Source of the DNA: Gammaproteobacteria bacterium
GTDB taxonomy: Bacteria > Pseudomonadota > Gammaproteobacteria > Ga0077536
Direction: 5' to 3'
DNA length: 64,000 nt
NCBI GenBank assembly: GCA_016191285.1
Contig: JACPPA010000029.1
Span: 1 to 64,000 of the forward strand
Made by a program: the position numbers and the translations under genes. This document shows, piece after piece, positions 19,786 to 29,523 of this stretch (within the stretch, counting starts at the first letter, position 1; each line of letters opens with the position of its first letter). The notes beneath the pieces are model-generated. The model was not told the DNA's origin. It saw nothing but the letters and a program-made list of their open reading frames with translations, and made no database searches.

Positions 19786-21663
19786 GTGCCGCTTTTTAAA
19801 TTGCCCTTAGGACGTAAATCGAACGGCGCCGAATTCGAGATCTTCCTCCGGCGATTTTGGATCGCCGGCGTCGGTACATTAATAATGGCGTGTACGTTGG
19901 TGTTGCGGTTGGTTTACCTGCAAGTATTTCATCACGATCTTTATACGACTCTGTCGCAGGAGAATCGGTTAAAAGTCGTGCCGTTGCCGCCGATTCGCGG
20001 TCTCATTTACAGCCGCGATGGGGTGCTGGTCGCGGGCAATCGGCCCAGTTTCGCGCTCGAGGTGGTACCGGAACGCGTCGCCGATCTGGAGCAGAGCATC
20101 GCCGGCATTCGGCAACTCATGACGCTTGAATCCGATCAAATTGAACGTTTCCATACCGATTTAAAGCAAAAGCGCCGCTTCGATACGATTACGTTAAAAA
20201 GCAATTTGACCACCGAGGAGGTCGCGATTTTCGCGGTGAATCGACATCGTTTCGCCGGTTTCGAAATTGCAGGACGGTTGACTCGCTACTATCCGCTCGG
20301 CTCGCAAATGGTCCATGCCGTTGGTTATGTCGGACGCATCAATCTGGAGGAATTGAATCGTATCGACGCCGGCAGCTACAGCGGAACAACCCATATCGGG
20401 AAGGAAGGCATCGAAAAGGGACAGGAAGAGGTTTTACATGGCACGGTCGGTTATCAACGCGTCGAAGTGAATGCGCAGGGGCGCATTCTCCGCGTGGTGG
20501 AGCGCACGCCGCCGATTCCCGGCAAGGACGTCCATCTCACGCTCGACAGCACGTTACAAGCGGCTGCTATCGAGGCCTTGGCCGGCAATAAAGGCGCCAT
20601 TGTCGCGATTGAGCCGGCCACCGGCGCGGTACTCGCCTTTGTCAGCAATCCCGCCTTCGACCCGAATGAGTTTGTAAATGGTATCAGTGCCAAGCTGTAT
20701 GCGGCATTACGCGATTCACCGGATCGGCCGTTGTTCAATCGCGTGCTTCAAGGCCTTTATCCACCGGGATCGACCATTAAACCCGCGATGGCGATTGCGG
20801 GTTTGGAGTACAAGATCCGGCTCCCGAGCGATCGTACTTGGTGCCCGGGTTGGATCCGCCTGCCTGGGCAAATCCACAAATACCGCTGTTGGCAGAAGGC
20901 CGGTCACGGCTCAGTCGATCTATCGCGCGCGATCGCCGAATCCTGCGATGTCTATTTCTACACGTTGGCGAAAGATCTCGGTATCGATCGCATGCACGAC
21001 ATGCTCGCCAATTTTAGTTTGGGACAGCGCACCGGTGTTGATCTGCCGGGTGAATTAACGGGCATCTTGCCGTCGCGCGAATGGAAACGGCGAACCCGCA
21101 AACTGCCATGGTTTCCGGGTGAAACGTTGATCAACGGAATCGGTCAGGGGTTCATGTTGGCGACGCCGATGCAGCTGGCAAAAATGGCGACGGTGTTTGC
21201 GAATCGCGGCGAAGTCGTCGCGCCCCACCTCACCGATTATTTCAGCGATCCCCTGACGAATGTCCATTCGGAACCGGAACGGATTGCGAGAACGCGCGCC
21301 GCGAGTATCGACTCGAGTACCTGGCAAATCGCGATCGACGGCATGCATGAAGTCGTGCAAGGCGCGCGCGGCACCGCGCAGGCGACGGGGGTCGGCGCGA
21401 GCTACCAATATGCCGGTAAAACTGGTACTGCACAGTTGTTCGGCATCGCGCAGGATAAAACCGTCAAAAATGAAAACGTCGTGAAACATTTGCGCGATCA
21501 CGCGCTGTTCATCGCGTTTGCACCGCTCGATCATCCGCGTATCGCGCTCGGTATTGTCATCGAGAACGGTGAAAGCGGTAGTCATGCTGCCGCGCCGATC
21601 GCGCGTCAGCTGTTCGATCTCTATCTTGACTCCATGCCACCGGCACCCAATGCGAACGGCTAG
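19786..21663 (+). CDS. mrdA: Penicillin-binding protein 2, elongation transpeptidase
   Basis: The product is 625 aa with a GTG start. PBP2 cross-links lateral-wall peptidoglycan together with RodA. A short cytoplasmic tail and one membrane anchor (about residues 27-48) precede the PBP dimerisation domain. The transpeptidase site is Ser329 in GSTIK, the second motif SCD at 386-388, and KTG at 545-547. It overlaps rodA by 14 bases. Confidence 0.97.
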   Translation: MPLFKLPLGRKSNGAEFEIFLRRFWIAGVGTLIMACTLVLRLVYLQVFHHDLYTTLSQENRLKVVPLPPIRGLIYSRDGVLVAGNRPSFALEVVPERVADLEQSIAGIRQLMTLESDQIERFHTDLKQKRRFDTITLKSNLTTEEVAIFAVNRHRFAGFEIAGRLTRYYPLGSQMVHAVGYVGRINLEELNRIDAGSYSGTTHIGKEGIEKGQEEVLHGTVGYQRVEVNAQGRILRVVERTPPIPGKDVHLTLDSTLQAAAIEALAGNKGAIVAIEPATGAVLAFVSNPAFDPNEFVNGISAKLYAALRDSPDRPLFNRVLQGLYPPGSTIKPAMAIAGLEYKIRLPSDRTWCPGWIRLPGQIHKYRCWQKAGHGSVDLSRAIAESCDVYFYTLAKDLGIDRMHDMLANFSLGQRTGVDLPGELTGILPSREWKRRTRKLPWFPGETLINGIGQGFMLATPMQLAKMATVFANRGEVVAPHLTDYFSDPLTNVHSEPERIARTRAASIDSSTWQIAIDGMHEVVQGARGTAQATGVGASYQYAGKTGTAQLFGIAQDKTVKNENVVKHLRDHALFIAFAPLDHPRIALGIVIENGESGSHAAAPIARQLFDLYLDSMPPAPNANG

Positions 21664-22750
21664 CGAACAAGATCTTCTGACCCGGATCCACATCGATGGC
21701 CCGCTACTCGGTGGGGTGTTGGTGATCTGCGCGGTCGGACTGGTGGTGCTCTACAGCGCCTCCAGCGAATCGCTGGAGACCGTGATGCGACAGGCGCTGC
21801 GCATGTTGTTGGGATTGGTCGCGATGTGTTCGATCGCGCAATTCACTCCAGCGCGGCTGGCGCGCTGGGCGCCGCTGCTCTACTGCATTGGGCTCGCACT
21901 GCTCTTTGCGGCATTCCTGGTCGGCACTGGCCGTGGCGCTCATCGCTGGTTGGAGTTTGGGGCATTCCGCTTTCAACCATCCGAAATCATGAAAATCGCG
22001 GTCCCGCTGACGGTGGCCTGGTTCATGAGCGATAAAATTCTGCCGCCCAAACTCTCCACGGTGATGATCGTGTTGGTCGTGATCGGCGCGCCTACCGCGC
22101 TCATCGCCGAACAACCGGATTTGGGCACCGCGATCTTGGTCATGACGGCGGGATTGTTAGTGCTGTTTTTCGCCGGGTTGTCGTGGCGCTGGATTGGGGT
22201 CGCGCTCGCCGTTGCGGTCGTGCTTGCGCCCATCGCGTGGTATTCCATGCATGATTACCAACGACAACGGATTGAAACCTTACTCGATCCCACCAAGGAT
22301 CCGCTGGGCACGGGCTACCATATTATTCAGGCCACGATAGCCGTCGGCTCGGGCGGCGTGTCCGGTAAGGGGTGGCTCAACGGCACGCAATCGCATCTGG
22401 AATTTCTGCCGGAACGCGCGACCGACTTTATTTTTGCGGTGTATTGCGAGGAGTTTGGACTGATCGGAGTTTTGGTGTTGCTCGCAGCCTACTCGCTGGT
22501 CCTGGTTCGCGGTTTTAGCATCGCGCTTAATGCGCAAGATAACTTTGGTCGCTTGGTCGCCGCCAGTCTCACCTTTACGTTTTTCGTTTATATCTTCGTC
22601 AATATGGGAATGGTCACCGGGCAATTGCCCGTGGTCGGTGTGCCGCTACCGTTAGTCAGTTATGGCGGCACCTCGGTGGTTACGTTGTTGACAGGATTCG
22701 GCGTGTTGATGTCGATTCAAACGCATCGGCGCTTTATTGTAAAATCGTAG
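21650..22750 (+). CDS. mrdB: Peptidoglycan glycosyltransferase RodA
   Basis: The product is 366 aa, a SEDS-family glycosyltransferase with about ten membrane segments that pairs with PBP2. WLEFGAFRFQPSEIMKIA, AEQPDLGTAILV and the C-terminal VSYGGTSVVTLL are SEDS hallmarks, with the catalytic Asp expected in the loop near residues 250-265. I chose ATG 21650 inside the end of mrdA; the longer frame upstream is out of register with known N-termini. Confidence 0.96.
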   Translation: MRTASEQDLLTRIHIDGPLLGGVLVICAVGLVVLYSASSESLETVMRQALRMLLGLVAMCSIAQFTPARLARWAPLLYCIGLALLFAAFLVGTGRGAHRWLEFGAFRFQPSEIMKIAVPLTVAWFMSDKILPPKLSTVMIVLVVIGAPTALIAEQPDLGTAILVMTAGLLVLFFAGLSWRWIGVALAVAVVLAPIAWYSMHDYQRQRIETLLDPTKDPLGTGYHIIQATIAVGSGGVSGKGWLNGTQSHLEFLPERATDFIFAVYCEEFGLIGVLVLLAAYSLVLVRGFSIALNAQDNFGRLVAASLTFTFFVYIFVNMGMVTGQLPVVGVPLPLVSYGGTSVVTLLTGFGVLMSIQTHRRFIVKS

Positions 22751-22799
22751 CGGTGCCAATGTGTAATACACGGAACGCGCCAGTATCCATTGCATCCCC

Positions 22800-23861
22800 A
22801 TGCATCACGCGCGGTGGAAACGCCGTGCATCAAAATTGGACTTTGACGTGACGCGCCGCCAGCAGCGCTTTCAAAATCGCCGCGCCGCACATTTGCTCGT
22901 GCTGCTTTTCGCGACATTGTTCGCGTTGCCGATAAGGGCGGCGGGCCTTGATGCGCAACAAGTCGAATTGTTCGCGCTAGAGATGGAGCACAAACATGGG
23001 TTTGATGCGACCGCCGTTAAAAACGTTCTAAATCTGGCGGTCAAACTCGACAGTGTGCTTGCCACCATGGCGCGACCCGCCGAATCCAAACCGTGGTCTC
23101 AGTACCGTCCGCTGTTTTTATCCGCCGAGCGAATACGGGCCGGCGTTGAATTCTGGAATACCTACGCCACCGCGCTTGACGATGTCTCCACACAATATGG
23201 AGTGCCGCCCGAAATCGTGGTGGCTATTATTGGAGTGGAAACGTTTTACGGTCGCAATATGGGTAACTATCGCGTGCTCGACGCGCTGGGCACGCTGGCT
23301 TTTCATTTCCCGGCGCGCGGCGCCTTTTTTCGATCTGAACTTGAACAATTTCTGCTGCTAACGCGCGCCGAACAATTGGATCCGGTAACGCCCCGTGGTT
23401 CCTATGCCGGGGCGATGGGCTTCCCGCAATTCATGCCCAGTAGTTTTCTGAGATTTGCGGTTGATTTCGATCACGACGGGCACCGCGATATTTGGCGCAA
23501 CCCGGTGGATGCGATCGGTAGCGTCGCGAGCTACTTACATGCACACGGTTGGCGTGCGGCTGAACCGGTTACGATGGTCGCGGAACCCTCGAATTGGAAT
23601 GAGAACAACTCGAGTACCAAGGTCGAACTTAAACAAACCATCGCCGAGTACGCGAGTGCCGGCTCGTCGCCCCGAAGTACGGTCGCGCCGAATGCGCCCG
23701 CTGTGTTACTGGCCTATGCGGGGGCCGAGGGTAATGAATATTGGTTTGCGCTGAATAATTTTTACGTGATTACGCGCTATAACCATAGTCCGAAGTACGC
23801 GCTAGCCGTGTATCAACTGGCGGAGGCCATTCGGGACATGCACACGCAGAAAACGCAATAA
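22800..23861 (+). CDS. mltB: Lytic murein transglycosylase B
   Basis: The product is up to 353 aa. MltB cleaves MurNAc-GlcNAc bonds with formation of 1,6-anhydroMurNAc. The catalytic Glu is E147 in AIIGVETFYGRNMGNY. GSYAGAMGFPQFMPSSF and the calcium-loop-like DFDHDGHRDIW segment also match. A hydrophobic stretch at about residues 31-47 looks like a signal peptide rather than a lipobox. An internal GTG at 22848 would give a more usual N-terminal length. Confidence 0.95.
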   Translation: MHHARWKRRASKLDFDVTRRQQRFQNRRAAHLLVLLFATLFALPIRAAGLDAQQVELFALEMEHKHGFDATAVKNVLNLAVKLDSVLATMARPAESKPWSQYRPLFLSAERIRAGVEFWNTYATALDDVSTQYGVPPEIVVAIIGVETFYGRNMGNYRVLDALGTLAFHFPARGAFFRSELEQFLLLTRAEQLDPVTPRGSYAGAMGFPQFMPSSFLRFAVDFDHDGHRDIWRNPVDAIGSVASYLHAHGWRAAEPVTMVAEPSNWNENNSSTKVELKQTIAEYASAGSSPRSTVAPNAPAVLLAYAGAEGNEYWFALNNFYVITRYNHSPKYALAVYQLAEAIRDMHTQKTQ

Positions 23862-24682
23862 TGCCGAGGTTACGCCGTTGGGCCGGAGCGTGGATAATGC
23901 GCAGCGCGCTGTTCACGGTGATATGTGTTGGTAGTGGCTGTGGATTGTTTGGGCGTCAGGCCGAGTCACCGGTAGTGGTCGAGTCCGAACCAAGCGCGCC
24001 GCCCGCAAACTCGGATTCCACGTCTGAGCCGCTAAGTCAGTATGGTAATCCGGCATTTTATGACGCGCTGGGCAAGCGCTATTTTCCGATGAAGTCCGCC
24101 ACCGGCTATGTCGAACGCGGAATCGCCTCCTGGTACGGACCCGATTTCCACGGTGAGCTAACGTCGACCCGTGAGGCGTACGACATGTATCGGATGACTG
24201 CCGCGCACAAAGTGCTGCCGCTACCAACTTGGGTCCAAGTAACCAATCTCGAAAATAATCGTTCAGTCAAAGTTCGAGTCAACGATCGCGGGCCGTTCAA
24301 AGACAACCGAATTATCGATTTATCGTATGCCGCGGCATTAAAACTGGACGTGGTGAAACCGGGCACCGCGTTTGTGGAAGTTCGTGCGCTGAGCTCGCCG
24401 GCGTCTGTTCCCATCCAGGTAATAGAAAATGGCGCCGAGCCGCTCGCGCCGCCCACGGTATCGATGTACCTTCAAGTTGGCGCCTTTGGCGAGCGTGCTA
24501 ATGCTGAACGCCTGCAGGCGCGCCTAGTCAATACGTTTGGACCCGATTTGCACATCCATGAGGACGCGAAACATTTATTCAAAGTTCAAGTCGGGCCGAT
24601 TCGCGATGTGGCGCATGCCGATAGTGTAGTGCTAGCGTTACAAGAATTAGGGATCACGGAGCATCAGCTTGTTACCAACTGA
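23861..24682 (+). CDS. rlpA: Septal-ring lytic transglycosylase RlpA, lipoprotein with SPOR domain
   Basis: The product is 273 aa, starting one base inside the mltB stop. The N-terminal hydrophobic run ends in VGSGC, a plausible lipobox; ATG 23897 is an alternative start. The double-psi beta-barrel spans about residues 85-175 (GIASWYGPDFHGELTSTREA, VRVNDRGPFKDNRIIDLSY). A SPOR domain that binds denuded glycan fills the last 75 residues (YLQVGAFGERANAERLQARL). Confidence 0.94.
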   Translation: MPRLRRWAGAWIMRSALFTVICVGSGCGLFGRQAESPVVVESEPSAPPANSDSTSEPLSQYGNPAFYDALGKRYFPMKSATGYVERGIASWYGPDFHGELTSTREAYDMYRMTAAHKVLPLPTWVQVTNLENNRSVKVRVNDRGPFKDNRIIDLSYAAALKLDVVKPGTAFVEVRALSSPASVPIQVIENGAEPLAPPTVSMYLQVGAFGERANAERLQARLVNTFGPDLHIHEDAKHLFKVQVGPIRDVAHADSVVLALQELGITEHQLVTN

Positions 24683-25856
24683 CGGATCGCAATATTCTGG
24701 CCGGCGGCGAAGGGTGTGGCCCCACCGTGTTGTCGTGCTCGGGTTGACGCTGGGCCCGTGGCTTGCGGCGTCTGCCGCCGGCTTCGCCGGCATTCCCGAC
24801 GCGCCGCAATTGCCGGTCAAAAGCTATATCCTGATCGACTTTCAAAGCGGGCAGGCGTTGGCCGAGAATAATGCCGACACGCGCGCCGAACCCGCGAGCT
24901 TGAGCAAGATCATGACCGTGTATACGGTGGCCGATGCCATACGCAAGGGGCTCATTAAGCTCACCGATCAAACGATGGTCAGCGAACACGCATGGAAGCA
25001 AGAAGGCTCGCGCATGTTCATCAAAGTCAATGAACCGGTGTCGGTCGATCAATTACTGCACGGTGACATCATTCAATCCGGCAATGACGCGAGCGTGGCG
25101 CTCGCCGAGCATGTCTCGGGATCCGAAGAAACCTTTACGATCGTGATGAGTCAGCACGCCAAGCGGCTCGGTATGAAGGCGAGTCACTTTGCGAGCAGCA
25201 CGGGTTTGCCGAGTCCGAACACCTACAGCACCGCGCGCGACTTGAGTGTGCTCGCGCGGGCGTTGATCGCGGACTTTCCCGAGACTTACAAAATCTTTAG
25301 TGAACGCGAATACACCTACAACGGGATCCGGCAGCCCAATCGCAACGGCCTGCTGCGTCGCGACCCGACCGCCGACGGGATCAAGACCGGCCATACCGAG
25401 GCCGCTGGCTTCTGCCTGGTGGCCTCGGCGGTACGCGACGGCATGCGGCTTATTTCCGTGGTGTTGGGCGCCGAATCGGATCGCGCACGGACCCAGGCGA
25501 GTGAAAATCTGCTCAACTACGGGTTTCGCTTTTTCGAAAACAAGCAGCTGTACAAGGCTGGTGCGACGGTCGCGACGAACAAAGTCTGGAAGGGCGATAG
25601 CGCAACGGTCGCGGTAGGCGTTGCCGCGGCGCTCAGCGTCGCCGTGCCGCGCGGGAAAGCAGGTAGCGTGACCACGGTCGCTGAAATGCAGAAGCCGCTG
25701 CTCGCGCCACTCCAGCTGGATCAAAAAGTGGGCGAGTTGATCGTGCGTTATGACGGGAATGAAGTACGACGAGTCCCGTTGCTGGCGCAGCGCGCGGTCG
25801 GCGAGGGGTCGTGGTATTCGCGCGCCATCGACGCGGTTAAATTGCGTTTCGAATAA
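24669..25856 (+). CDS. dacC: D-alanyl-D-alanine carboxypeptidase (PBP5/6 type)
   Basis: The product is about 395 aa, a class C low-mass PBP that trims the terminal D-Ala from peptidoglycan stems. The active site is S77-x-x-K80 (SLSK), then SGN at 137-139, then a KTG triad near residue 238. A signal peptide precedes it and an amphipathic C-terminal anchor (YSRAIDAVKLRFE) ends it. The start is TTG 24669 overlapping rlpA, or GTG 24714. Whether dacA or dacC fits better cannot be decided from sequence alone. Confidence 0.93.
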   Translation: MLPTDGSQYSGRRRRVWPHRVVVLGLTLGPWLAASAAGFAGIPDAPQLPVKSYILIDFQSGQALAENNADTRAEPASLSKIMTVYTVADAIRKGLIKLTDQTMVSEHAWKQEGSRMFIKVNEPVSVDQLLHGDIIQSGNDASVALAEHVSGSEETFTIVMSQHAKRLGMKASHFASSTGLPSPNTYSTARDLSVLARALIADFPETYKIFSEREYTYNGIRQPNRNGLLRRDPTADGIKTGHTEAAGFCLVASAVRDGMRLISVVLGAESDRARTQASENLLNYGFRFFENKQLYKAGATVATNKVWKGDSATVAVGVAAALSVAVPRGKAGSVTTVAEMQKPLLAPLQLDQKVGELIVRYDGNEVRRVPLLAQRAVGEGSWYSRAIDAVKLRFE

Positions 25857-25860
25857 GCCC

Positions 25861-26748
25861 GTGTCGATTTGCTATTTAAACGGCGAATTGCTGCCCCTTG
25901 CCACCGCCCGAATCTCGGTTCTCGACCGTGGTTTTATCTTTGGCGACGGTGTCTACGAAGTCATCCCCATCTTCGATGATCGGCCGTTTCGCTTGGATGA
26001 GCACCTGACGCGTCTCGCGCGCAGTTTAGATGCGATTGCATTGCCGAATCCGCACACAATACCGCAATGGCGTGCGTTGGTTAGTGCGGTCGTCACGGCG
26101 AATCCACCGAGTGAAATCTCGCTATACATTCAAGTAACGCGCGGCCCTGCACCGCGTAATCACGCTGCGCCGATTGACCCCACGCCCACGGTGTTTGCCA
26201 TGGTCTCGCCACTAACGTCGACGCCGGCACCGCTGCCGGTCGCGACCATCACGCTAGCCGACATTCGCTGGGCGCGTTGCGACATAAAGGCCGTGTCGTT
26301 GTTACCCAATGTGATGTTTCGGTCGGCGGCGCAAGCCGCTGGGGCTTACGAAGCGCTATTAATTCGTGATGGATGGCTAACCGAGGGGGCGGCGAGCAAT
26401 GTCTTTGTGATCGCCGATGGCCGGATCAAAACGCCGCCGCACTCGTGCTATATCCTGCCCGGCGTGACGCGTGATGTGCTCGTTACAGCGCTTAAAGGGT
26501 CAGCCGATGAAGTGCTTGAGACGGCAATATCCAAAGACGAACTTCTCGCGGCCGACGAAGTATGGCTCACGAGTTCGACGCGTGATTTAGTGCCGGTGGC
26601 GAGCATCGATGGGTGCGCACTCGGCGCCGCCGCGCCCGGTCCGGTATTCCGGCGCGTAACGAGTCATTACACCCAGTATAAGCGCGCCATGCTCGTGACC
26701 GTTGCGCCGCTCAATGCGCGCCAGCGAATAAGTCGGCCAAGTGCTTAG
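25861..26748 (+). CDS. dat: D-amino-acid aminotransferase (class IV PLP enzyme)
   Basis: The product is 295 aa from GTG 25861. Fold-type IV transaminases interconvert D-alanine and D-glutamate with 2-oxo acids. LDRGFIFGDGVYEVIPIFDD is the family signature, K143 in DIKAVSLLPN is the predicted PLP lysine, and LTEGAASNVFVIADG binds the cofactor phosphate. It follows the carboxypeptidase by 4 bp, so a role in recycling or supplying D-amino acids for the wall is likely. The 3' end overlaps convergent yadH by four bases. Confidence 0.9.
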   Translation: MSICYLNGELLPLATARISVLDRGFIFGDGVYEVIPIFDDRPFRLDEHLTRLARSLDAIALPNPHTIPQWRALVSAVVTANPPSEISLYIQVTRGPAPRNHAAPIDPTPTVFAMVSPLTSTPAPLPVATITLADIRWARCDIKAVSLLPNVMFRSAAQAAGAYEALLIRDGWLTEGAASNVFVIADGRIKTPPHSCYILPGVTRDVLVTALKGSADEVLETAISKDELLAADEVWLTSSTRDLVPVASIDGCALGAAAPGPVFRRVTSHYTQYKRAMLVTVAPLNARQRISRPSA

Positions 26749-27536
26749 GAGCGCAGTCCAGTACCGCGCCGCATCAACTCCAGACTTATCCCGAACAGCG
26801 CCACGATAAAGAGCAGAATTACCGCGAACGCGGTAGTGAGATCGATATCGCTTACGCCCAGCACGCCGTAGCGGAAGGCGTTTACCATATACAGAATCGG
26901 ATTGCCTAAGGACACGCGCTGCCAGAACTCTGGCAGCAGATCGATCGAATAAAATACACCGCCCAAATAGGTCAGCGGGGTCAATATAAACGTCGGCACG
27001 ATCGAAATGTCATCAAATTTTTTGGCGAATAATGCGTTGATATAGCCGGCCAGTGAAAATAGTACGGCGGTGAGGATCACTACCGAAATCGTCACTGCGT
27101 ACGAATGCACCTGCAAATCGGTGAAGAATAGCGCGACCAAGGTGACCGCCGCGCCCACGATGATCCCGCGCGCCACGCCACCGGCGACAAAGCCGCCCAC
27201 GATTAGAATATCAGGGATCGGCGCCACCAAGATTTCCTCGATGTGGCGCTGGAATTTGGCGCCGAATAGCGATGACACGACATTCGCGTACGCATTCGTG
27301 ATCACCGCCATCATGATGATCCCCGGCGCGATATATTGCATGTAGTTGAAGCCGTGCATTTTGCCAATCCGCGGTCCGATTAAATTGCCGAAAATAACGA
27401 AGTACAAAGCCATCGTGATCGCGGGCGGTAGAATGGTCTGTAGCCAAATGCGCATGAAGCGATTCACTTCTTTATTGACGATGGTCGCAAAGGCCATCCA
27501 ATGACTGCCAGCGGGGGCGGGAAGATTAGCCTTCAT
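26745..27536 (-). CDS. yadH: ABC-2 type transporter permease, YadH-like
   Basis: The product is 263 aa with six membrane segments of the ABC-2 type. It closely resembles E. coli YadH from memory: FMRIWLQTILPPAITMALYF, GNLIGPRIGKMHGFNYMQYI and VPTFILTPLTYLGGVFYSID. The transported substrate is not established. It overlaps yadG by four bases, so both halves of the exporter are coupled. Confidence 0.93.
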   Translation of the reverse strand: MKANLPAPAGSHWMAFATIVNKEVNRFMRIWLQTILPPAITMALYFVIFGNLIGPRIGKMHGFNYMQYIAPGIIMMAVITNAYANVVSSLFGAKFQRHIEEILVAPIPDILIVGGFVAGGVARGIIVGAAVTLVALFFTDLQVHSYAVTISVVILTAVLFSLAGYINALFAKKFDDISIVPTFILTPLTYLGGVFYSIDLLPEFWQRVSLGNPILYMVNAFRYGVLGVSDIDLTTAFAVILLFIVALFGISLELMRRGTGLRS

Positions 27537-28471
27537 ACGTGATCTAGAACCTTGAGTTGGCCGTTTTCCTGCACGAGATTGACGAATAGTTCCTCGAGGC
27601 GGTTGGACTTGTTCCGCATGCTCAAGACACGGATCTCACGCTGCGACAGGAACTCGAATAATTGATTGATCGAGCGCATCCTGTTGACGCGCGCTTCCAG
27701 GGTTGTGCTATCCAGCAGGCTAAATTGAAATTCCGCGGTGTGTGGCGGGGTGGTGAGCGGATCGGCCAGATCGAGCACGAAGGTTTCGGTATGCAGCGTC
27801 GCCAACAAATCTTTCATGCTTGTATTTTCGATAATGCGCCCGTCATCGATGATCGCGATATTGCGGCACAGGCGTTCCGCTTCCTCCAAATAGTGAGTGG
27901 TTAGGATGACGGTGGTTCCCTCCCGATTGAGATCCGCCAAGAAGTCCCACATCGACCGCCTGACTTCGATATCAACCCCGGCCGTGGGCTCGTCAAGAAT
28001 CAAGAGTCGCGGTTGATGGAGGAGCGCGCGCGCGATCATCAAGCGGCGTTTCATGCCGCCGGAAAGCGTTCGTGATCGGTCCTGCCGTTGGTCCCATAAA
28101 TCCAATTGCCGCAAATATTTTTCAGCGCGTACTGCGGCGAGCCGCGGCTCCAGGCCATAGAATCCGGCCTGATTCGTTACGATTTCCCACACCGTTTCGA
28201 ACTGCGAAAAATTAAACTCTTGCGGGACAACTCCAAGATAGGACTTGGCGCGCGCGAAATTGGCATCGATATCGGTATCGAAGATGCGTACTTGACCGCT
28301 GGTTTTCGTGACGAGCGACGTGACCACGCCGATGATCGTCGATTTACCGGCGCCATTCGGACCCAACAAGGCAAAGAACTCGCCTTCCCCAACCGTCAGA
28401 TCGACGCCAGCGAGTGCTTGTTTGCCGTTACCGTAGATTTTGGTGAGCGCGCGAAGTTCGAGTGCATTCAT
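27533..28471 (-). CDS. yadG: ABC transporter ATP-binding protein, YadG-like
   Basis: The product is 312 aa. Walker A is LLGPNGAGKST (about residues 36-46), the signature LSGGMKRRLMIARALL, and Walker B LLILDEPTAGVD followed by the switch histidine in TTHYLEEA. The C-terminal extension with EIRVLSMRNKSNRLEELFV is shared with YadG. I used ATG 28471 (MNALELRAL); the eight residues upstream are not conserved. It lies 47 bp after the cyclic-nucleotide-domain gene on the same strand. Confidence 0.94.
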   Translation of the reverse strand: MNALELRALTKIYGNGKQALAGVDLTVGEGEFFALLGPNGAGKSTIIGVVTSLVTKTSGQVRIFDTDIDANFARAKSYLGVVPQEFNFSQFETVWEIVTNQAGFYGLEPRLAAVRAEKYLRQLDLWDQRQDRSRTLSGGMKRRLMIARALLHQPRLLILDEPTAGVDIEVRRSMWDFLADLNREGTTVILTTHYLEEAERLCRNIAIIDDGRIIENTSMKDLLATLHTETFVLDLADPLTTPPHTAEFQFSLLDSTTLEARVNRMRSINQLFEFLSQREIRVLSMRNKSNRLEELFVNLVQENGQLKVLDHV

Positions 28472-28518
28472 GAGCAAAAGTGGAACCGGTCTCAAATCGC
28501 CGCGCGCGGCCGCGCGGT

Positions 28519-29379
28519 TTAACGATCTTTCGAGGGGCCGATTGCGTTCGCGATTTTTTTCTTTTGCGCTTCGCCCACCGCCTTCAACGCGAGCATGAGC
28601 TTGTTGTCATGATTGATGATCAACTGGAAAAAGCGCTTGGCGACTCGGATAAGCGTTGCGTCCTCATTCGCGCGAACATTCGCGTTGCGTTTCCCGGTGC
28701 CAGTCGGCAACAGCGCTTGTTCACCAAAATAGTGGCCGCGCGTGAGCTCGGAAAGCACCATGATTTTACCGTCGTCATCGGTCACGAAGACTTCGACCGT
28801 GCCATCGAGGACGACATACATGAAGTCCCCATCTTCAGCTTCGCGGACGATGATATCGCCGGCCTTAAACCGGACGACTTCGGTCCACTCGCCAACGTGA
28901 TCCAAATCGCGACTCGATAACGAGCGGAACAACCGCACGCTGCGGAGCATCATGCGGACGCGCTCTTCGGCGTCCACGTTCTCAAAATCCACGATGCCGA
29001 GGTCGTCAGCAGCGGTCATGCCGAGCGTGACATCGGTCTTCGAAATCTTGAACAAACGGCATTTTTGCAGTGCCCGCACGGTGGCATTGCGCCGGCCGCT
29101 CGAACCGGGGAGCAGCGCCTGTTCGCCGAAGAACTCACCGGTCTTTAGCGTGGCAATGGTAATTTCGCGGCCATCAATGGCCTTGATCCGAACATCAACA
29201 GCACCGTCGAGTACGATATACATACAAGTTCCGACCTCGTTTTCTTCGACGATCGGATCGAGCGGCTGGGCTTCCACGATCCCATTAGCCGGCGAATCGA
29301 TGACGCGTTTCAATTCGTCATCGGTAAGGCTGCTGAAGATCGGTACCGAGCGCAGGAGTTGAATGGTGGCGCGTTGCAT
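28519..29379 (-). CDS. Protein with two tandem cyclic-nucleotide-binding domains
   Basis: The product is 286 aa with two CAP_ED domains, at about residues 10-125 and 145-265. Each carries the phosphate-binding cassette signature: GEFFGEQALLPGSSGRRNAT and GHYFGEQALLPTGTGKRNAN. The consensus cNMP-binding cassette has Arg before the final Ala-Thr; here GRRNAT and GKRNAN are close but the second is altered, so ligand binding is uncertain. There is no DNA-binding helix-turn-helix and no kinase. It leads the yadG-yadH genes, suggesting it senses a ligand for that exporter or forms part of its control. Confidence 0.88.
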   Translation of the reverse strand: MQRATIQLLRSVPIFSSLTDDELKRVIDSPANGIVEAQPLDPIVEENEVGTCMYIVLDGAVDVRIKAIDGREITIATLKTGEFFGEQALLPGSSGRRNATVRALQKCRLFKISKTDVTLGMTAADDLGIVDFENVDAEERVRMMLRSVRLFRSLSSRDLDHVGEWTEVVRFKAGDIIVREAEDGDFMYVVLDGTVEVFVTDDDGKIMVLSELTRGHYFGEQALLPTGTGKRNANVRANEDATLIRVAKRFFQLIINHDNKLMLALKAVGEAQKKKIANAIGPSKDR

Positions 29380-29523
29380 CGACTAACGTTTGACACTGGA
29401 TTGGCGGGCGATCTTACTCTGGTGGCGGCCGTACCGGAACCACAAGCCATGCGGTCGCGACGGATTTACGGTATATAGACCGCGCGGCGCCCGCTGAATC
29501 GATGACGCAACGGAGCAATACGC

